A stretch of 64,000 bases of DNA, from the NCBI RefSeq assembly GCF_921293095.1, contig NC_060254.1:57086069-57150068 (forward strand). Direction: 5' to 3'. This DNA comes from Ischnura elegans (taxonomy: Eukaryota > Arthropoda > Insecta > Odonata > Coenagrionidae). A program made the translations under genes and the position numbers. A model generated the notes under the pieces. That model saw only the letters and a list, made by a program, of their open reading frames with translations, was not told where the DNA came from and did not search any database. Shown in pieces: positions 1-10,690 of this stretch. Position 1 is the stretch's first letter. Each line of letters starts with the position of its first letter.

Positions 1-633
1 CCATCAACTCTCGGGAAATGCACACAAATGAAAAGGACACGAAAGCACTTGAGTAAACTGAAGGGTCGCCAATTTATAATATGGGACGACTCCTCTCTCT
101 CCCATTTCCTTCCAAATGGGTCACAGTTCGCCCACAGATTTCCCCAGAGTGTAAAACACACACAAACACATATACACGCACCGTGCATATAATCACGTGG
201 CCACTCACTCAACCATCCTCGCACGGTCACGTCGCTTCGGCTCTTGTTTGATTCCGCCAGATTGCGAGGGAGTGGACAGTCGCGTGCTTGGTCATTCAGC
301 TGGGATAGGGAAGAGGGAGGTCGGGAAGGGGGTGGCAGCTGTCGCACAGAAGAGGGAAACGAGCTGAACCACCCCATACAAGCCCTTTATACATGTATAA
401 GCGAGTGATTCGGCCATGGTCATGCCAGTTTGAGAGCATAAAACATACATCGCGCTGGCAGGGAGTCACCTTCGTAAATCATCGTACCTTCCCAGCCTAC
501 AGTTCGTTTAAAACTTTCCCCCGTGGCCCATGCTCGGACATAGGGTTTGAGCGAGTCTGTTTTGAAGAAGTAGGTACTGCCAGTGAGGCAGCCAAGAATT
601 TTGTTCGGGGGGAAATTTTTGAAAAACAGGGTA
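1..633. other. Unassigned left edge
   Basis: No gene, repeat family or RNA was recognised here. The first 360 bases are richer in GC and CpG than most of the window and carry CT- and GA-rich tracts, which would suit a promoter or 5' flank, but no TATA box, splice site or convincing coding frame supports that. Confidence 0.3.
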
Positions 634-677
634 TTAACCCTTCGTAACCCAGTGCTTATTCTGGAAGAAATCAATCT

Positions 678-817
678 AACAACTGGAAGAAATCAGTCTA
701 CATCAACCTGAAGACGCCTGTTGGAATACCGGAGAAACTGTCGTCGCAAAGAAAATCCACGCGGTGAAACCCAGAAGCATGGAGACATCATCTAGACAAC
801 GCCGCGGGAAACTACGC
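678..817 (+). repeat. Inserted repeat carrying a hammerhead-like motif
   Basis: This 140-bp segment interrupts the piggyBac-like MITE and is flanked by ATCAATCT on both sides (670-677 and 818-825), a clean 8-bp target duplication. Its second half is shared with 1890-1972. The shared unit runs from CTGAAGA through CCACGCGGTGAAACCCAG to an ATGGAGNCATCAT end. It resembles the tail repeats of Penelope-like or retrozyme elements. The family assignment is inference. Confidence 0.5.
708..742 (+). ncRNA. Hammerhead-ribozyme-like motif (degenerate)
   Basis: Order seen: CTGAAGA, a weak stem II with loop TTGGAATA, GAAA, then C-TGTC. This matches the hammerhead core CUGANGA / GAAA / NUH, but stem II has mismatches and stem III is minimal, so activity is doubtful. 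Confidence 0.35.
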
Positions 818-1179
818 ATCAATCTTCAAGATTTTTCATTTTGAGAACTTGAAAATTTTACACTCGGTTATAATTACCGTGGAAGCCAAATATTTCGTCA
901 TTAAAATTTACACAACAAAATAATTGGTATTTTAGATGTTTCCTAAAAAGAGCACAAAGTTTAAACGTTTTTGATGTTGTTTAGAAGCAGCATTGGGTTA
1001 TAAAGGGTTAATTAGAGGGTTTTAAACTAATTTCAATACTTTTCACTATCGAAAAATCGATTTCTTTCACACACCGTCGAAAACAGCACTGATTTGGGCT
1101 TTAAATCGGGATTGATAACATTTAACAATCAAACGTTCGCAAACATCCATGCCCTTGTCGTCGTGACATTAAGGAATAA

Positions 1180-1597
1180 ACAATAAGTACTTATTTGTTG
1201 GCCGCAGTTTATTACATATACATCTTACAGCAAAGTCTGAGCCCGGTGGTCGGGAGGAGGATCTTCGGGTCTTGCGAGGGCGCAGACCGGAAAGGAATAG
1301 TGGAAGGTGCGGGTCTTGCGAGGGCGCACACCAAGGGAGAGGTATGGCAAGCAGGGTCCCTTGTCCTTTGGGTACCCCATATTTATATCAATACGGGGGT
1401 CCCAAGGACAAATTGATAACAAGAGAGTGATGCGTCAGGGAGGGATGACAGTGCAGGCAGACGCGATGACTTCACAGGAGTTCCGTTACTGCACTCCACC
1501 CACCTCCCGCGACACCCTAGATAAGGATGACTCGAACCCGCGACCTTTGGTTTGGCAGACGAGGACTTTACCCCACCGCCACCGAGGCCGGCATATT
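1180..1597 (-). mobile_element. tRNA-derived SINE
   Basis: On the minus strand the segment opens with a tRNA-like head whose B box (GGTTCGAGTC, 1529-1538) follows a tRNA-style arm CGCGG. The A-box region lies about 40 bases upstream, near 1575. The body contains two copies of CGGGTCTTGCGAGGGCGCA (about 1264 and 1311) and ends near an AATAAA-containing AT-rich stretch. Pol III transcription is implied by family logic only. It could also be a degenerate SINE with a composite tail. Confidence 0.5.
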
Positions 1598-1773
1598 TAG
1601 TAAAATCATGACTTTTCTATATTTTTTTCCTTTTGTGAAGCCAAGTGATTGTGTTATATTTCGGGGGGGGGGGGCAGAGGCCCAACACCCTCTCCCTCGC
1701 TACGCCACACGGAGGTATAAAATGTGGATCATCCGTACTACGCACATTTAACCTTCCTCGATTGGATAAGAAC

Positions 1774-1843
1774 GTCCGTTTTCCGCACAGTGCCCAAAAC
1801 CGCCTTGACCGCAACTGTCCGTTTTCCGCACAGTGCCCAAAGC
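1774..1843. repeat. Two-copy tandem repeat, period 43
   Basis: A 25-base word starting GTCCGTTTTCCGCACAG occurs at 1774 and again at 1817, separated by a short AC-rich spacer. It is probably part of an unrecognised repeat. Confidence 0.6.
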
Positions 1844-1889
1844 CAAATTTCCTGACCGCGAGCATCCAAACCGACCGAATCAGGTCGAT

Positions 1890-1924
1890 CTGAAGATGCC
1901 GGTTGGAATACCGGCGAAACTGTC
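1890..1924 (+). ncRNA. Hammerhead-ribozyme-like motif
   Basis: Core reads CTGAAGA, then a strong stem II GCCGG/CCGGC closed by TTGGAATA, then GAAA, C and TGTC. The three bases before the core (GAT) pair with ATC after the cleavage site, a short stem I. The single-base-pair-like stem III means it would probably work only as a dimer, as described for minimal type I hammerheads in retroelements. The repeat continues to about 1972. Confidence 0.5.
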
Positions 1925-2087
1925 ATCACAAAGAAATCCACGCGGTGAAACCCAGGAACATGGAGTCATCATATATTGTCCAGTTACGTGAGACTTCAAA
2001 TACACTGTATTTCCTTGTTCAGTCTCCCTTCCACCAAATTATCAGCAATAGAAACTAATATAATGTCCAAAATCATAATTTTGTTTC

Positions 2088-2119
2088 GACACATTTCGAC
2101 GCCTCAGTTTCGTCATCAG
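2088..2119 (-). ncRNA. Hammerhead-ribozyme-like motif with canonical core
   Basis: On the minus strand CTGATGA is followed by an 11-base hairpin with ACG/CGT ends, then C-GAAA, a short spacer and GTC. The CTGATGA and GAAA boxes are canonical, but the stems are short. Surrounding DNA is not otherwise recognised. Confidence 0.4.
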
Positions 2120-2204
2120 GGTAAATTTTGTAGAAAAACAGATTAATTCACACACGAAAGGTCTTTTATGTAGTCATGGCTTTATTGAAGATCATGATAG
2201 AAGA

Positions 2205-2410
2205 TGCAACCGACATCTGAGGTCATTAGTGCCATAAGGGAAGGGTAGGGAGGGAACGGTGGACAGAAACCCGGCGTCAGCATTACCCTTCTCTCAACGA
2301 AAAGCGCCAAGGCGGCCACGTCTTAACGTCCTAGCCGACGGATGGTGTACTGTACACGAACTTCCCCCCGCTAATAACTTAAGCAAGGGTCAGGAAGTCA
2401 ATGAAAAATC
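2205..2410 (-). mobile_element. SINE fragment (same family as 40740-41075)
   Basis: The minus strand matches the body of the tRNA-derived SINE at 40740-41075, including the shared words ACCCGGCGTC and CCGACGGA in plus orientation and the CATAAGGGAAGGG end. The tRNA-like head is missing here. Confidence 0.55.
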
Positions 2411-2526
2411 TCTTACACCGACCCCTTATGGAGGAGTTTTCATGTGGAGCATAAGCTCATTGATTCGTAAGTGAGATTATCATTTGCGGTAGATTTGAGA
2501 GGTGACCAAAAGTTAAGTGAACTTTC

Positions 2527-3260
2527 GCCACGAGTGAGGGTGGATAGAAACCTCATTGGTAGAGATGCGTGAAAATCGCAAATGCGATAAATACGATATA
2601 GATGCGATGTGCGCAAATAAATGCGACATAGATGTGATGACTACACTTTTATGATATTTTTAAGCAAATTTGCCTTTTCGACGGAAAAATTCGTATGTAC
2701 ATTTTGTGCCGAGCGCAGTTTAAATGCTCCGCCGACACTCACCGCTTAACGCATGTGAGCGACTGGCCAGCTGCTAGTTGGCTGGGACTCTACGTGGCCG
2801 CGAACTACAAGTGGGCGCGGGCAAGCTACACCTCCGCCACTATATGTCTTAGTCCTTAATTTATTTTTGTTCTACAAAATAATTATTTAAAATATTCTGT
2901 ATTTTGTCATATAGCTGTGTTTCACTACATTTTATCGTCATCTACCTCATCATGAAAATAAAAAAACAGACGCCACAAAATGCGATAAACTGTTATTGAA
3001 AATGCGATGAAATAAAAATGAAAGTACGATTTTCACGTATCTCTACCCATTGGGTTTTGCCATTAGCCTGCTATTTACGAAAAGCGCAAAAGAGGACCGC
3101 GTATGAACGTCTTTTCTGACGGACGGATTGCTGTAAGTACCTATACAGACCTCCATTTAGCACTCAAGCGAGGATCAGGAAGTCTATGCTTGGATTTAAA
3201 TCGAGGCCCACGGGACGGAAGGCAAGCACACTAGCCAACACACCAACCCGATACCAAATA
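2527..3260 (-). mobile_element. SINE copy split by a hAT MITE
   Basis: A second copy of the 40740-41075 SINE family. Its 3' end (GGGTGGATAGAAACC, plus strand) lies at about 2538-2551 and the rest resumes at 3054 with GCCATTAGCCT and runs to the tRNA-like head, ending ACACCAACCCGATACC. The break is the hAT MITE at 2560-3045, so that element is the younger of the two. Confidence 0.6.
2560..3045. mobile_element. hAT MITE, TIR TAGAGATGCGTG
   Basis: Ends are TAGAGATGCGTGAAAATCG and its near-perfect inverse, flanked by CTCATTGG (2552-2559) and CCCATTGG (3046-3053), a 7-of-8 match to the 8-bp duplication typical of hAT elements. The left interior repeats ATGCGATA-like words several times. No transposase is present. 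Confidence 0.75.
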
Positions 3261-4467
3261 ACTCAAGTTTTTAGAGTTTCGCCGGGTTGATTTCCACAAA
3301 AAGAATGCGGGGTTGCTAAATTTCGCCACTGAACAAGTTAAATGGAATTTTAATAAAGTGATGCCTTCATTTTATCCGATAGAAAAATGTCACACGAAAA
3401 AGGAGGGACGTAAGGGGCAGCCTATCGAATTTCACGGGAGACTCAGCCCCGCGCCTCTTCTTAAATTCAAATGTTCGCGCCGCCCGTGCTGGAAGTAGTC
3501 CTCAGATTGTCCGCTAAAGAGCAGCACTTACAGATATATTGCTCCTTTAAGGAACTCGATATTGCTATCTCCATCGTTCGAGGAGTTTTGGAACTAGAGG
3601 AATGCTCGCGGAAACTGCGTGGGTTTCAAACAACACCCAGGAAAATTCAATTTCAAACACCCATTTGGAATAAAGTACTTGAACAAAAAGGGGTTGAGGA
3701 GCAATAACAAGCATAAATAGCTGTCCTTACCATTCAATTGTTTGTGGTTTGGGAAATACAATCGACCGAAGCAAATATAACTCCTCCCAGCAATACTGTG
3801 TCAACTCAATCGAGATAATTAACACTAAGGTACACGTACCAAAATACCCATGTGATATTTTATTACTTTAGAAAATATACCCTTGGAGTAATGCATCGAT
3901 AAATTATATTTTTGTTAACCCGAATATAATATCTAAAATTCCAATAAAAGATCATTTTCGGACTGTAAATTGTTATTATCCATACACATTCGTAAAATTC
4001 ACTTTTAATAAAAGGGAATTTGTTCGAAACTGGGCTGTGTGATTAAACACCCCAGCACCATGAGCTAAAATTTCCATGTGTTTGAATACTACCACGGGAA
4101 TTTATCCGATTCCCCTTGAAATAAACCGCAAAAGGTGTCAAGCGGCTTTCTAACTTCTCTAAAAACTGTATTCATTCATAACAAATTTTCTACACACTCA
4201 AGATCTACGAGATGCAAATTTTCTTCAACATCCTGATGTAAACATGAGGCGATTCGTGCTACTGCAATTCAAAATATTTGTTCTCCATTATTATATAAGA
4301 TAAGGTTTGCCTACAACTTCGAAACGTTTTTACAGTAATGTAAGCGGATGATTTGGTTGGCTTTCCAGTTTTACTCGTCTAGTTTTAGCATATCATCTTA
4401 CATATTTTACAAAATGATACTAAGTATAATACTGATAGGATTCTAACCATCCCAGAGCTTCACCGCA
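3261..4467. other. Unassigned 1.2 kb
   Basis: Short open frames at 3313-3707 show no recognisable domain, splice logic or codon pattern. No repeat seen elsewhere in the window matches this stretch. Confidence 0.3.
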
Positions 4468-5134
4468 ATAGGGTAGTTTCCTTCATCAAAGAAAACGAAA
4501 GGCATTGATTGCGATTCGTTACCCACCATTAGTGTATTCATAATACACAAATTATTTGGTTTTTGAAATACCGGTTTAGACGAATGGCAAGGGTCAAATT
4601 TTATCCTCATTTGAAAAAGGCCAGATTGGCGCCCATGCGATTCCACTCCGCATGACGTCACAGGGACCTAGTTTCTACACGAGAGGATAGGAGTTATACA
4701 TCGTCTGAGGTTACCAATGCATGCATGAGGCACAGAGCTCAGGGAAACATGTCTTAATAATCACCTATTAAAACTGGCTAAGTTCGGAAAGTTTTCTTCG
4801 TTTTATAAGGTATTAATAAAACTTTTTTAAGCCAAGCGCTACCATTCAGCAAGGTACTCAGCTATCCGCTAGCATCCTGCGACGTATCAGCGGTCAGAGC
4901 CTCGCCTCAAGGTCACCTCACCGGGCGGGAGGGGGAACGAGATATACGACGTACGGAGAGATTTCCCAGCATTCATACTTACCCGTCGCGTTTTCGCGCG
5001 CTTGAAATTTTTCACTTTTCATTTAATCGCGAAAAATAGATGTCATTTAAAAATCTAAAAGCGTGAAATACGTACTCCAGGAGTAATAATATTTCGATTA
5101 AAGCAATAAAAAAATAATAGGAAACCACCCTATT
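4468..5134. mobile_element. AATAGGGT TIR element, full-length copy (667 bp)
   Basis: Begins AATAGGGTAGTTTCCTTC and ends GGAAACCACCCTATT. Copies of the same length class lie at 23238-23872 and 33897-34563, with internally deleted or truncated copies at 10375, 45745 and 49135. ACCGC flanks both ends here, a possible short TSD. No coding capacity. The superfamily is uncertain. Confidence 0.65.
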
Positions 5135-5480
5135 ACCGCGTTTGGAATTAACATACTCGGCTGTGGAGTCTCGTCTTCAGGAAATATAAACGGATGAGTC
5201 CACATTTGAATTCAAAGAGAAGAAAAACCTCCCTAAATAGTCCGAAAGAAAACACTCCCACGGCTCAACTTGTGCGTGGACGTAACTTTCCTCAACATAT
5301 TCCTTTCGCTCGGGCTCTTGCCATGGAATTTGACTACAGTTTGACAATCGCGTTGGAATCCTCGTCCGTCCTTGTCGGCTTTTGTTGGCGTAAAAGTAAG
5401 GGGTATATCTTGTCTCATGCGCCCAACTTAAAGTTTTCTTCGAACCGGCCCCATCAATAAAACGGGACATGTGTCTCCAT

Positions 5481-5850
5481 CATCATCATCACTGGTCAAC
5501 AATCCTAGGGTTGGTTTGACGCAGCTCTCCACTCAGTTCTCCTATCAGCTAATCTTTTCACACCTACGTATTTCTTCTCTTTCACATCTCTCTTTGCTTG
5601 TTCCATATATTTTGTTCGAGGTCTTCCTTTTCCATTCTTGCCTTCCACTTGTCCTTCGACGATTGTCTTCATCAGGCCATCATGCCTCAAGATGTGGCCT
5701 ATAAGGTTGTTCCGCCTTCTTATTAAGGTTTTCATGAGGCTTCTCTCCTCTCCTACTCTTCTTAGGACTTCCTCGTTACTAACTCGGTCGATCCATTTGA
5801 TTTTCATCATTCTTCTGTAGCACCACATTTCGAAGGCCTCTATATTGTTG
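5481..5850 (-). pseudogene. RTE-like LINE, C-terminal fragment
   Basis: The minus frame encodes about 120 residues of the C-terminal tail common to RTE-type endonuclease/reverse transcriptases: EAFEMWCYRRMMKIKWIDR, then LIGHILRHDGLMKTIVEG, then GKGRPRTKY and a stop after ADRRTEWRAASNQ. A GAT-type short tandem tail follows (TCATCATCATCAC on plus, about 5478), as expected at a LINE 3' end. The reverse transcriptase and endonuclease domains are missing, so this is a 5'-truncated copy. Related copies are at 6712-8330 and 35975-37520. Confidence 0.7.
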
Positions 5851-6711
5851 AAAACGATTGCACACAACAGGAAACACACCAAGGGACTTTGAGACGTCAT
5901 TCTTAATACTAAAAAGAAGATAGCCGAGAAAGGTGAAGGTTTCAGAAACATTAACCAAACGACTAGTGCGTCGAATATGTTGACAAGAATCATTGACAGG
6001 GAAACGGAAAGGAAAGCAGAGGGGTGACTGAATGGGACCAATTAGGATTTAATAAAAACGACGGCAAATGGGTGGACACCTTAGCCCCTCGGTTACCCAT
6101 AGAGAAGAGAATGTAGAAAAAAACCTACATTCTTCACGTTGTTTGACTTGGAAAAGGGTTTTCATTAACGTAGATTCTAGTGCAGTGCACGCATTCCGGA
6201 AAAACATCGAAGTTGATTATAATGAAGGGAGAATAATTCACAATAAATAAATTCCAAAAGGCTGTGATTAAATCTGAATCCAGCTTCGTAGAAGCAAGGA
6301 TAAGGAAAGGGATGTGCACTGTCTCTCGTAATTTTCAATGTATTCATTGGAGACATAAGTGCAAAATAAAAGAAAAAGCGCCAGGATAGAAATTCAAGGA
6401 GAAAAAACAAGCATGGTAAAACGAATAATTCACTAATTAAGTATGGTTATTGCCTTAGCGACCAATTTCGTAGTTAAAAATAGTTGTTCGAAGAGGTGTT
6501 TGACTGTATCGGAATGGGAAAACGATATCTCAATCCAATTTGCTCATACAAAGTCATTTATGCGATGTAACCGTGCGGCAAATTCCGCGTGTGACCCCAT
6601 GGTGAATTTTTTATCACCATAAAAATAGTATTCATGCCATCAGTCAAGGCAGAAATAAAACAGCTTTAATATTGTTTTATTTATTAAATCGAATGAGCGA
6701 TATTATTTGAA
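5851..6711. other. Unassigned 0.86 kb
   Basis: AT-rich sequence without a recognisable gene, repeat or RNA. The open frames here are short and unconvincing. Confidence 0.3.
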
Positions 6712-7177
6712 GCAGAATAGCCCAAGAAAAGTGAGTATTCCATCAAAAGAGACACCTGCTTACGGCGGGAAACTTAAACATGGAAGTAAAAAACAATTTA
6801 TAAGAACCTACATTTGGAGTATGCTTCTATACGTAAGTGAGGCATAGACAATGACAAGCGGAGAAAGCAAGGATTGATGCCTTCGAAATATCGTGCTACG
6901 GAAGAATGATGACGATCAAATTGATTGACCAAGTTAGTAAGGAGGAGGTTCTAAAAAGAATAGGAGAGAAGAGAAGCCTCATGAAAATCTTAATGAGAAT
7001 ACGGAAAAACCTTATAGGCAACATCGTGAGACGTGATGGCTTGATGAAGACAATCGTCGAGGGACAAGTGGATGGCAAGGACGGAAAAGGAAGACCTCGA
7101 ACAATAAATATGGAACAGGTGAAGAAGGATGTGAAAGAGAAGAAATTCGTAGGTTTAAAAAGATAAGCTGATAGGAG

Positions 7178-8021
7178 CAGGGGCGCAGCTAGGAATTAAG
7201 GCTGGACCTGGGGTGTGTTGTATACCCGCCAGGATAAGCGGAAGATGCGGGGGCCCTCCCCCAGAAATGTTTTTTAGATAAATGGTTCAAAATGGTGAAT
7301 TTTATGGCTTTCTGAGGGATATTTTATAAATCCTTACACTTTTTTATAAGTATATTAATCAAATGAAGTAAAATGGATGAAACTTAAAAGTTTCTCTGAA
7401 ATCTGGGGGGGGGGGTTTATCCCCCAAACCTTATATCTATCTTATATCTAAACCTTATATTTATCCCCCAAACCCCCCCCTCTTTTTTTAAGATTTTCAG
7501 AGAGAGAATCCCCAATTATCTCCGGGAAATCTTTATGAACAGATCAGTTACCACCCATCTGTCTTCCCGCAAAAAGGACTATTTATGTTATCCTACTCCA
7601 CGTACTAATATCTACCAGAAATCATTTCTGATAACGGGATCAAAATTCTGGAATTCTCTTTCTGAGGATCTTAGACAGAGGGGCTCCATCCATGCTTTTA
7701 AAATTAAATTGTACATGGATTTACTCAGTGGAGAGCTAAAATAAACTCCCACGAAAATACAGCCTATTATGTATCATTATTATGTATTATGTACTATTGC
7801 CCAATATTCCGTCTGCCTATGATGTCAAATTTCAATCCTTGTTACGTGTTATTTCTTTTTTTTATAGATGCGTATCAAACAACTTTACTTGACATTTTTC
7901 ATGAACTTTTTGCTTTGATGAGCCATTTTTTTTAATTGTGTTTTTTGCTCCAAGGGTTTTTTCCCAGAGCATAATAAATATCTATTCTATTCTATTATAT
8001 TCCCCTCTCGCTGCGCCACTG
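7178..8021 (-). mobile_element. hAT MITE of the CGCAGC family with nested LINE tail
   Basis: Ends are CAGGGGCGCAGCTAGG and CTCGCTGCGCCACTG, flanked by GATAGGAG (7170-7177) and GATAAGAG (8022-8029). The typical copy in this window is about 290 bp. This one is longer because a CR1/L2-like LINE 3' end sits inside it, near its G/C-run end. Confidence 0.75.
7491..7996 (+). pseudogene. CR1/L2-like LINE 3' end
   Basis: The frame at 7535-7744 (69 aa) has the tail typical of many CR1/L2/Jockey-group reverse transcriptases: YPTPRTNIYQKSFLITGSKF, WNSLSEDLRQRGSIHAFK, then stop. About 250 bases later the sequence ends in tandem TATTC/ATTCT repeats (about 7978-7996), the 3' microsatellite tail of such elements. 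It is 5' truncated. The exact clade cannot be settled from the tail alone. Confidence 0.6.
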
Positions 8022-8062
8022 GATAAGAGAGTTGAGTGGTGAGGTGCGTCAAACCAGTCTTA

Positions 8063-8296
8063 AGGCCGTTTTACACGGGGCACGGAATTGCGCAGGTTAG
8101 AGCTGCATTTCTTTCTAAAATGGCGTAGAATTGCGCGAATGCATGAACGAAATTAGAACAGGGGCTATTTTGCCGTCTCGCATCCACGCATTCTCGCATG
8201 TGTTCTAGCAATTCACCGCTTTACACGACGCAATTTTGACTGCGCCTTCGCACGTACGTAAGTTTGCGCAATTCCGTGAATCGCGTAAAACGGCCT
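8063..8296. mobile_element. PIF/Harbinger-type MITE, TIR AGGCCGTTTTACAC
   Basis: A 234-bp element beginning AGGCCGTTTTACACGGG and ending TAAAACGGCCT, flanked by TTA at 8060-8062 and 8297-8299. A second copy of identical length lies at 41117-41350, flanked by TAA. A 3-bp TWA target duplication with GGCC-type ends points to PIF/Harbinger mobilisation. Confidence 0.75.
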
Positions 8297-8330
8297 TTAG
8301 GATTTCTGGCTAGTGATGATGATGATGATG

Positions 8331-8654
8331 ATATGAGCTATTCAATACAATTCACACTTTAAAATATTATGACAGCAATTAAGCACGTCGTTTGGTGCTG
8401 TGAATAAAGGTCTAAAGGGTAACCTGCAATATCTCATAAACGTTAAAACTTAATCATATTTAACTTATTTCAAAATAAAGAAATAAGATAAACCCTGCCA
8501 CCGCATGGAATTACTGGCTGCGGCACGCGGTCGGCTGCCTGCGAATTCCACGCAAAATCAAACGAATTTTCGCTATGAAAATTGAACGGCAAGCTGAGGG
8601 TTTGATATATAAGGTTATCATAAAAGAATGGTGCGGGTTCAGTAATTTACAGGA
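8331..8654. other. Unassigned spacer
   Basis: Nothing recognised. AT-rich, no convincing frame. Confidence 0.3.
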
Positions 8655-8850
8655 AGAAAGTTTGTTTAGAGTAGCAAAGACTTTTCTGAGGCTACCCGAT
8701 CCCTGCTTGAGTGCCTTGAGATGGGCACTTAAAGTGCAGAACTCCGTCCGTTGGATGGGACGTTGAGTCGTGGTCCCCTTGGTACCTTTCGTTAGGAGTA
8801 GGCTAATTCCGACGCCGGGTTTCTCTCCTGTCGAGCGATTAGTGGCGCAC
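8655..8850 (+). mobile_element. SINE fragment, plus strand
   Basis: This matches the body of the 40740-41075 SINE in the opposite orientation: ACTCCGTCCGTTGGATGGGA, TCGTGGTCCCCTTGG and GACGCCGGGTTTCTCTCC are shared. The tRNA-like 5' head is missing, as is usual for truncated copies. Confidence 0.6.
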
Positions 8851-8994
8851 GTATTGAAATATATTAATAATAGAAAAAAAAAACTTTTAGGGACGAAAAA
8901 TTGGAAAAATAAAACACATAAACTGTAAGTAATTCTGTTTTCATTTAAACCACTTTCAAAACCGCACCATCCTTAAATTATAACTCTGTACAAT

Positions 8995-9167
8995 GGCCGC
9001 TATACGCAGTGAATGATCGTGCCAACATTCACGGGATCATGCGAGCAAAATAGAACACGCTCTAATTTTCACTGAATGATCATGCGTATGACGGTTCATT
9101 CGTGAATTTTTCCATAGTACACGGAGAACGATTTCATTCGCATGATCATTGACCGCGTATAGCGGCC
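8995..9167. mobile_element. MITE, TIR GGCCGCTATACGC
   Basis: GGCCGCTATACGCAGTGAATG at the left is inverted at the right as CATTGACCGCGTATAGCGGCC (with one base offset). TAA follows directly after the right end and CAAT precedes the left, compatible with a 3-bp TWA-type target. Internal half-sites GATCATGCG recur in both orientations. No second copy in the window. Confidence 0.6.
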
Positions 9168-9343
9168 TTAATACAGCAGAGAGGAATGATATAGTAATCA
9201 TTAAGCAGTGATAATCTTTTTACGGACTAGTAATGTATCATATTATAGTGTATATATTCATTATCGCTATTCACGAAAAATATGCCCCCCCGGGAAATTT
9301 CACTCAGAAAAACATTAAGACAAGGTGCCCTCTGGGTACTTAC

Positions 9344-9496
9344 TCGAAATGGTGAGATGTCCTCCCGCTGAATAACTGCAAGCCAATTGTCCTTCATTCT
9401 ATCAAAAGTAATGCTAAAACCTTCGGTCTCACAGAGGCACGCAGTAATTTCGCCAAGGCAATTCTGGTGCCTTGCTTGTCCATCGTAACTTCTCAA
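9344..9496 (-). CDS. Candidate exon, unknown protein
   Basis: A 51-codon open stretch starts with ATG at 9496 and ends in a strong splice donor (TTTCGA|gtaagt). It contains the readable block TACLCETEGFSITFDRMKDN. It is not one of the repeats seen elsewhere in the window. No acceptor or second exon could be paired with it and no family is recognised. It could be a piece of an unrecognised transposon gene or chance. Confidence 0.2.
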
Positions 9497-9857
9497 GGAA
9501 CTTTACCAGCCACGAATTATTCCATCAACACCAAAATAAAGATTTATCGCAACCAAACCAGGCTCAATATTGGCCCGCACGATTATTCCGCACGAAATCC
9601 AAACTCTTACTCTGCTCTTTGGACACGAAAACACTCGGTATGCACCGCGTAAATTCCAGCAGGGAACTGCGGCCGGTTTGCTATACCAAGCTTGTCCTAT
9701 GGTGTGTCGTGAGCGAGTAGCATGAGGTCATGGAGATAAAGTGATCCTTTTTGTAAGCTTTCTAATGGGAGGTGTTGCCTAAGTACGAGATAGGGCCGCA
9801 TCAGACAGCAGACAATACGCGACGGATTTGACTGCGAACCCTGTAACTCAGCTGTTT

Positions 9858-9975
9858 TTTTCACGATATTACAAAAGAGGATCCTCAAGTCTGCCTCTAA
9901 AAGTGCTGTCAACCACCGTGCATTTAAATGAGTTTACAGAAGTCGCCACTCGCGTCGCTAACGGACAAACTGATC
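9858..9975 (-). repeat. Dispersed repeat, partner at 31693-31815
   Basis: The minus strand here matches the plus strand at 31693-31815 at most positions, sharing TTTGTCCGTTAGCGACGC-like, ATTTAAATGC and TTGAGGATCCTCTTT words. It flanks no recognisable gene. The type of repeat is unknown. Confidence 0.5.
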
Positions 9976-10003
9976 CGAGTGTCACCGGGAAATGAGGTAT
10001 AAT

Positions 10004-10257
10004 CAGGGGCGGTCTGGGGTGATTGGGGGCCCTCGGCTGGGGGTCCTCCCCCGGAAAATTTTTACGAAATCCCCGGAAATGGATTTTGACGCTATTCTGG
10101 GACTTAAAAATCAGATAAAAGTTGATAAAAAAATAGAAATTTCTTTTAAAAAAATAGAATGCAAAGTGACAGCGTCACAGCATTATAAAATTTTAATAAT
10201 GCATCATGGTTCTATTATCTATTATTTAGTGTATTTTTTCTTGAAGCTGCGATAGGT
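10004..10257 (+). mobile_element. hAT-like fragment, TIR CAGGGGCGGTCTGGGG
   Basis: Left end CAGGGGCGGTCTGGGGTGAT followed by the G-rich word GGGGGCCCTCGGCTGGG. The same start is found at about 12448 and, inverted, at 41680-41728. The right end is missing. Confidence 0.5.
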
Positions 10258-10374
10258 TTTCAGGGACCGAACGAGTAATCGCTCGACTGATCAACTCCTG
10301 AATCACACATTCAATCCCACCGTCCCACTTTCTATCGTTTTTTCCGTCAATTTCCGAATTTACAACTGCCATAC

Positions 10375-10690
10375 AATAGGGTGGTTACCTATTATTTTTT
10401 TATTGCCAAAATCGAAAGATTATCTATTACTCGTGGAGTAAGCATTTCACGCTTTTAGATTTTTAAATGACGATATCTATTTTTCGCGATTAAATGAGAA
10501 GTGAAAATTTTCAAGCGCGCGAAAACGAGACGGCCAAGTATAAATGCTGGGATTAGCCCGTGTGACGTCATTCTGGTTCCCGCTGCCGCCGTGTGAGGTG
10601 ACCTTGGGGCGAGGGTATGCGCGCCGCTGCGATGCTGGCTGCTAGCAGGTAGCAGAGTACCCAGCTAGCAGGTAGCTACTTGGGGTAGCC
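10375..10690. mobile_element. AATAGGGT element, truncated copy
   Basis: Starts AATAGGGTGGTTACC and follows the full-length family (AAATCGAAAGATTA, CACGCTTTTAGATTTTTAAA, TCAAGCGCGCGAAAACG) until about 10690, then diverges. Confidence 0.6.

Larger units (their letters stand above)
638..1007. mobile_element. piggyBac-like MITE, copy A, with nested insertion
   Basis: The element starts CCCTTCGTAACC and ends with the near-inverse GGTTATAAAGGG, and is flanked by TTAA at 634-637 and 1008-1011, the target preference of piggyBac transposons. A 222-bp relative at 24835-25056 aligns along its length, so about 140 bp of this copy is a later insertion (678-817). There is no coding capacity. Confidence 0.65.
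6712..8330 (+). pseudogene. RTE-like LINE 3' end with two nested insertions
   Basis: Coding remnants start near 6790 with an IRTYIWSMLLY-like stretch. They continue from 6906 through LIDQVSKEEVLKRIGEKRS and DGKGRPRTINMEQVKKDVKE to about 7166, with stops and frameshifts in between. The copy is then cut by a hAT element (7178-8021) and, just before its GAT-repeat tail (8315-8332), by a Harbinger-type MITE (8063-8296). Removing both restores the expected tail order. It is a dead 5'-truncated insertion. Confidence 0.65.

Noticed and set aside
5505..6041. A 178-codon host gene
   Set aside because: Only the C-terminal two thirds has protein character and it matches the RTE-type LINE tail. The N-terminal part is read-through of unrelated DNA.
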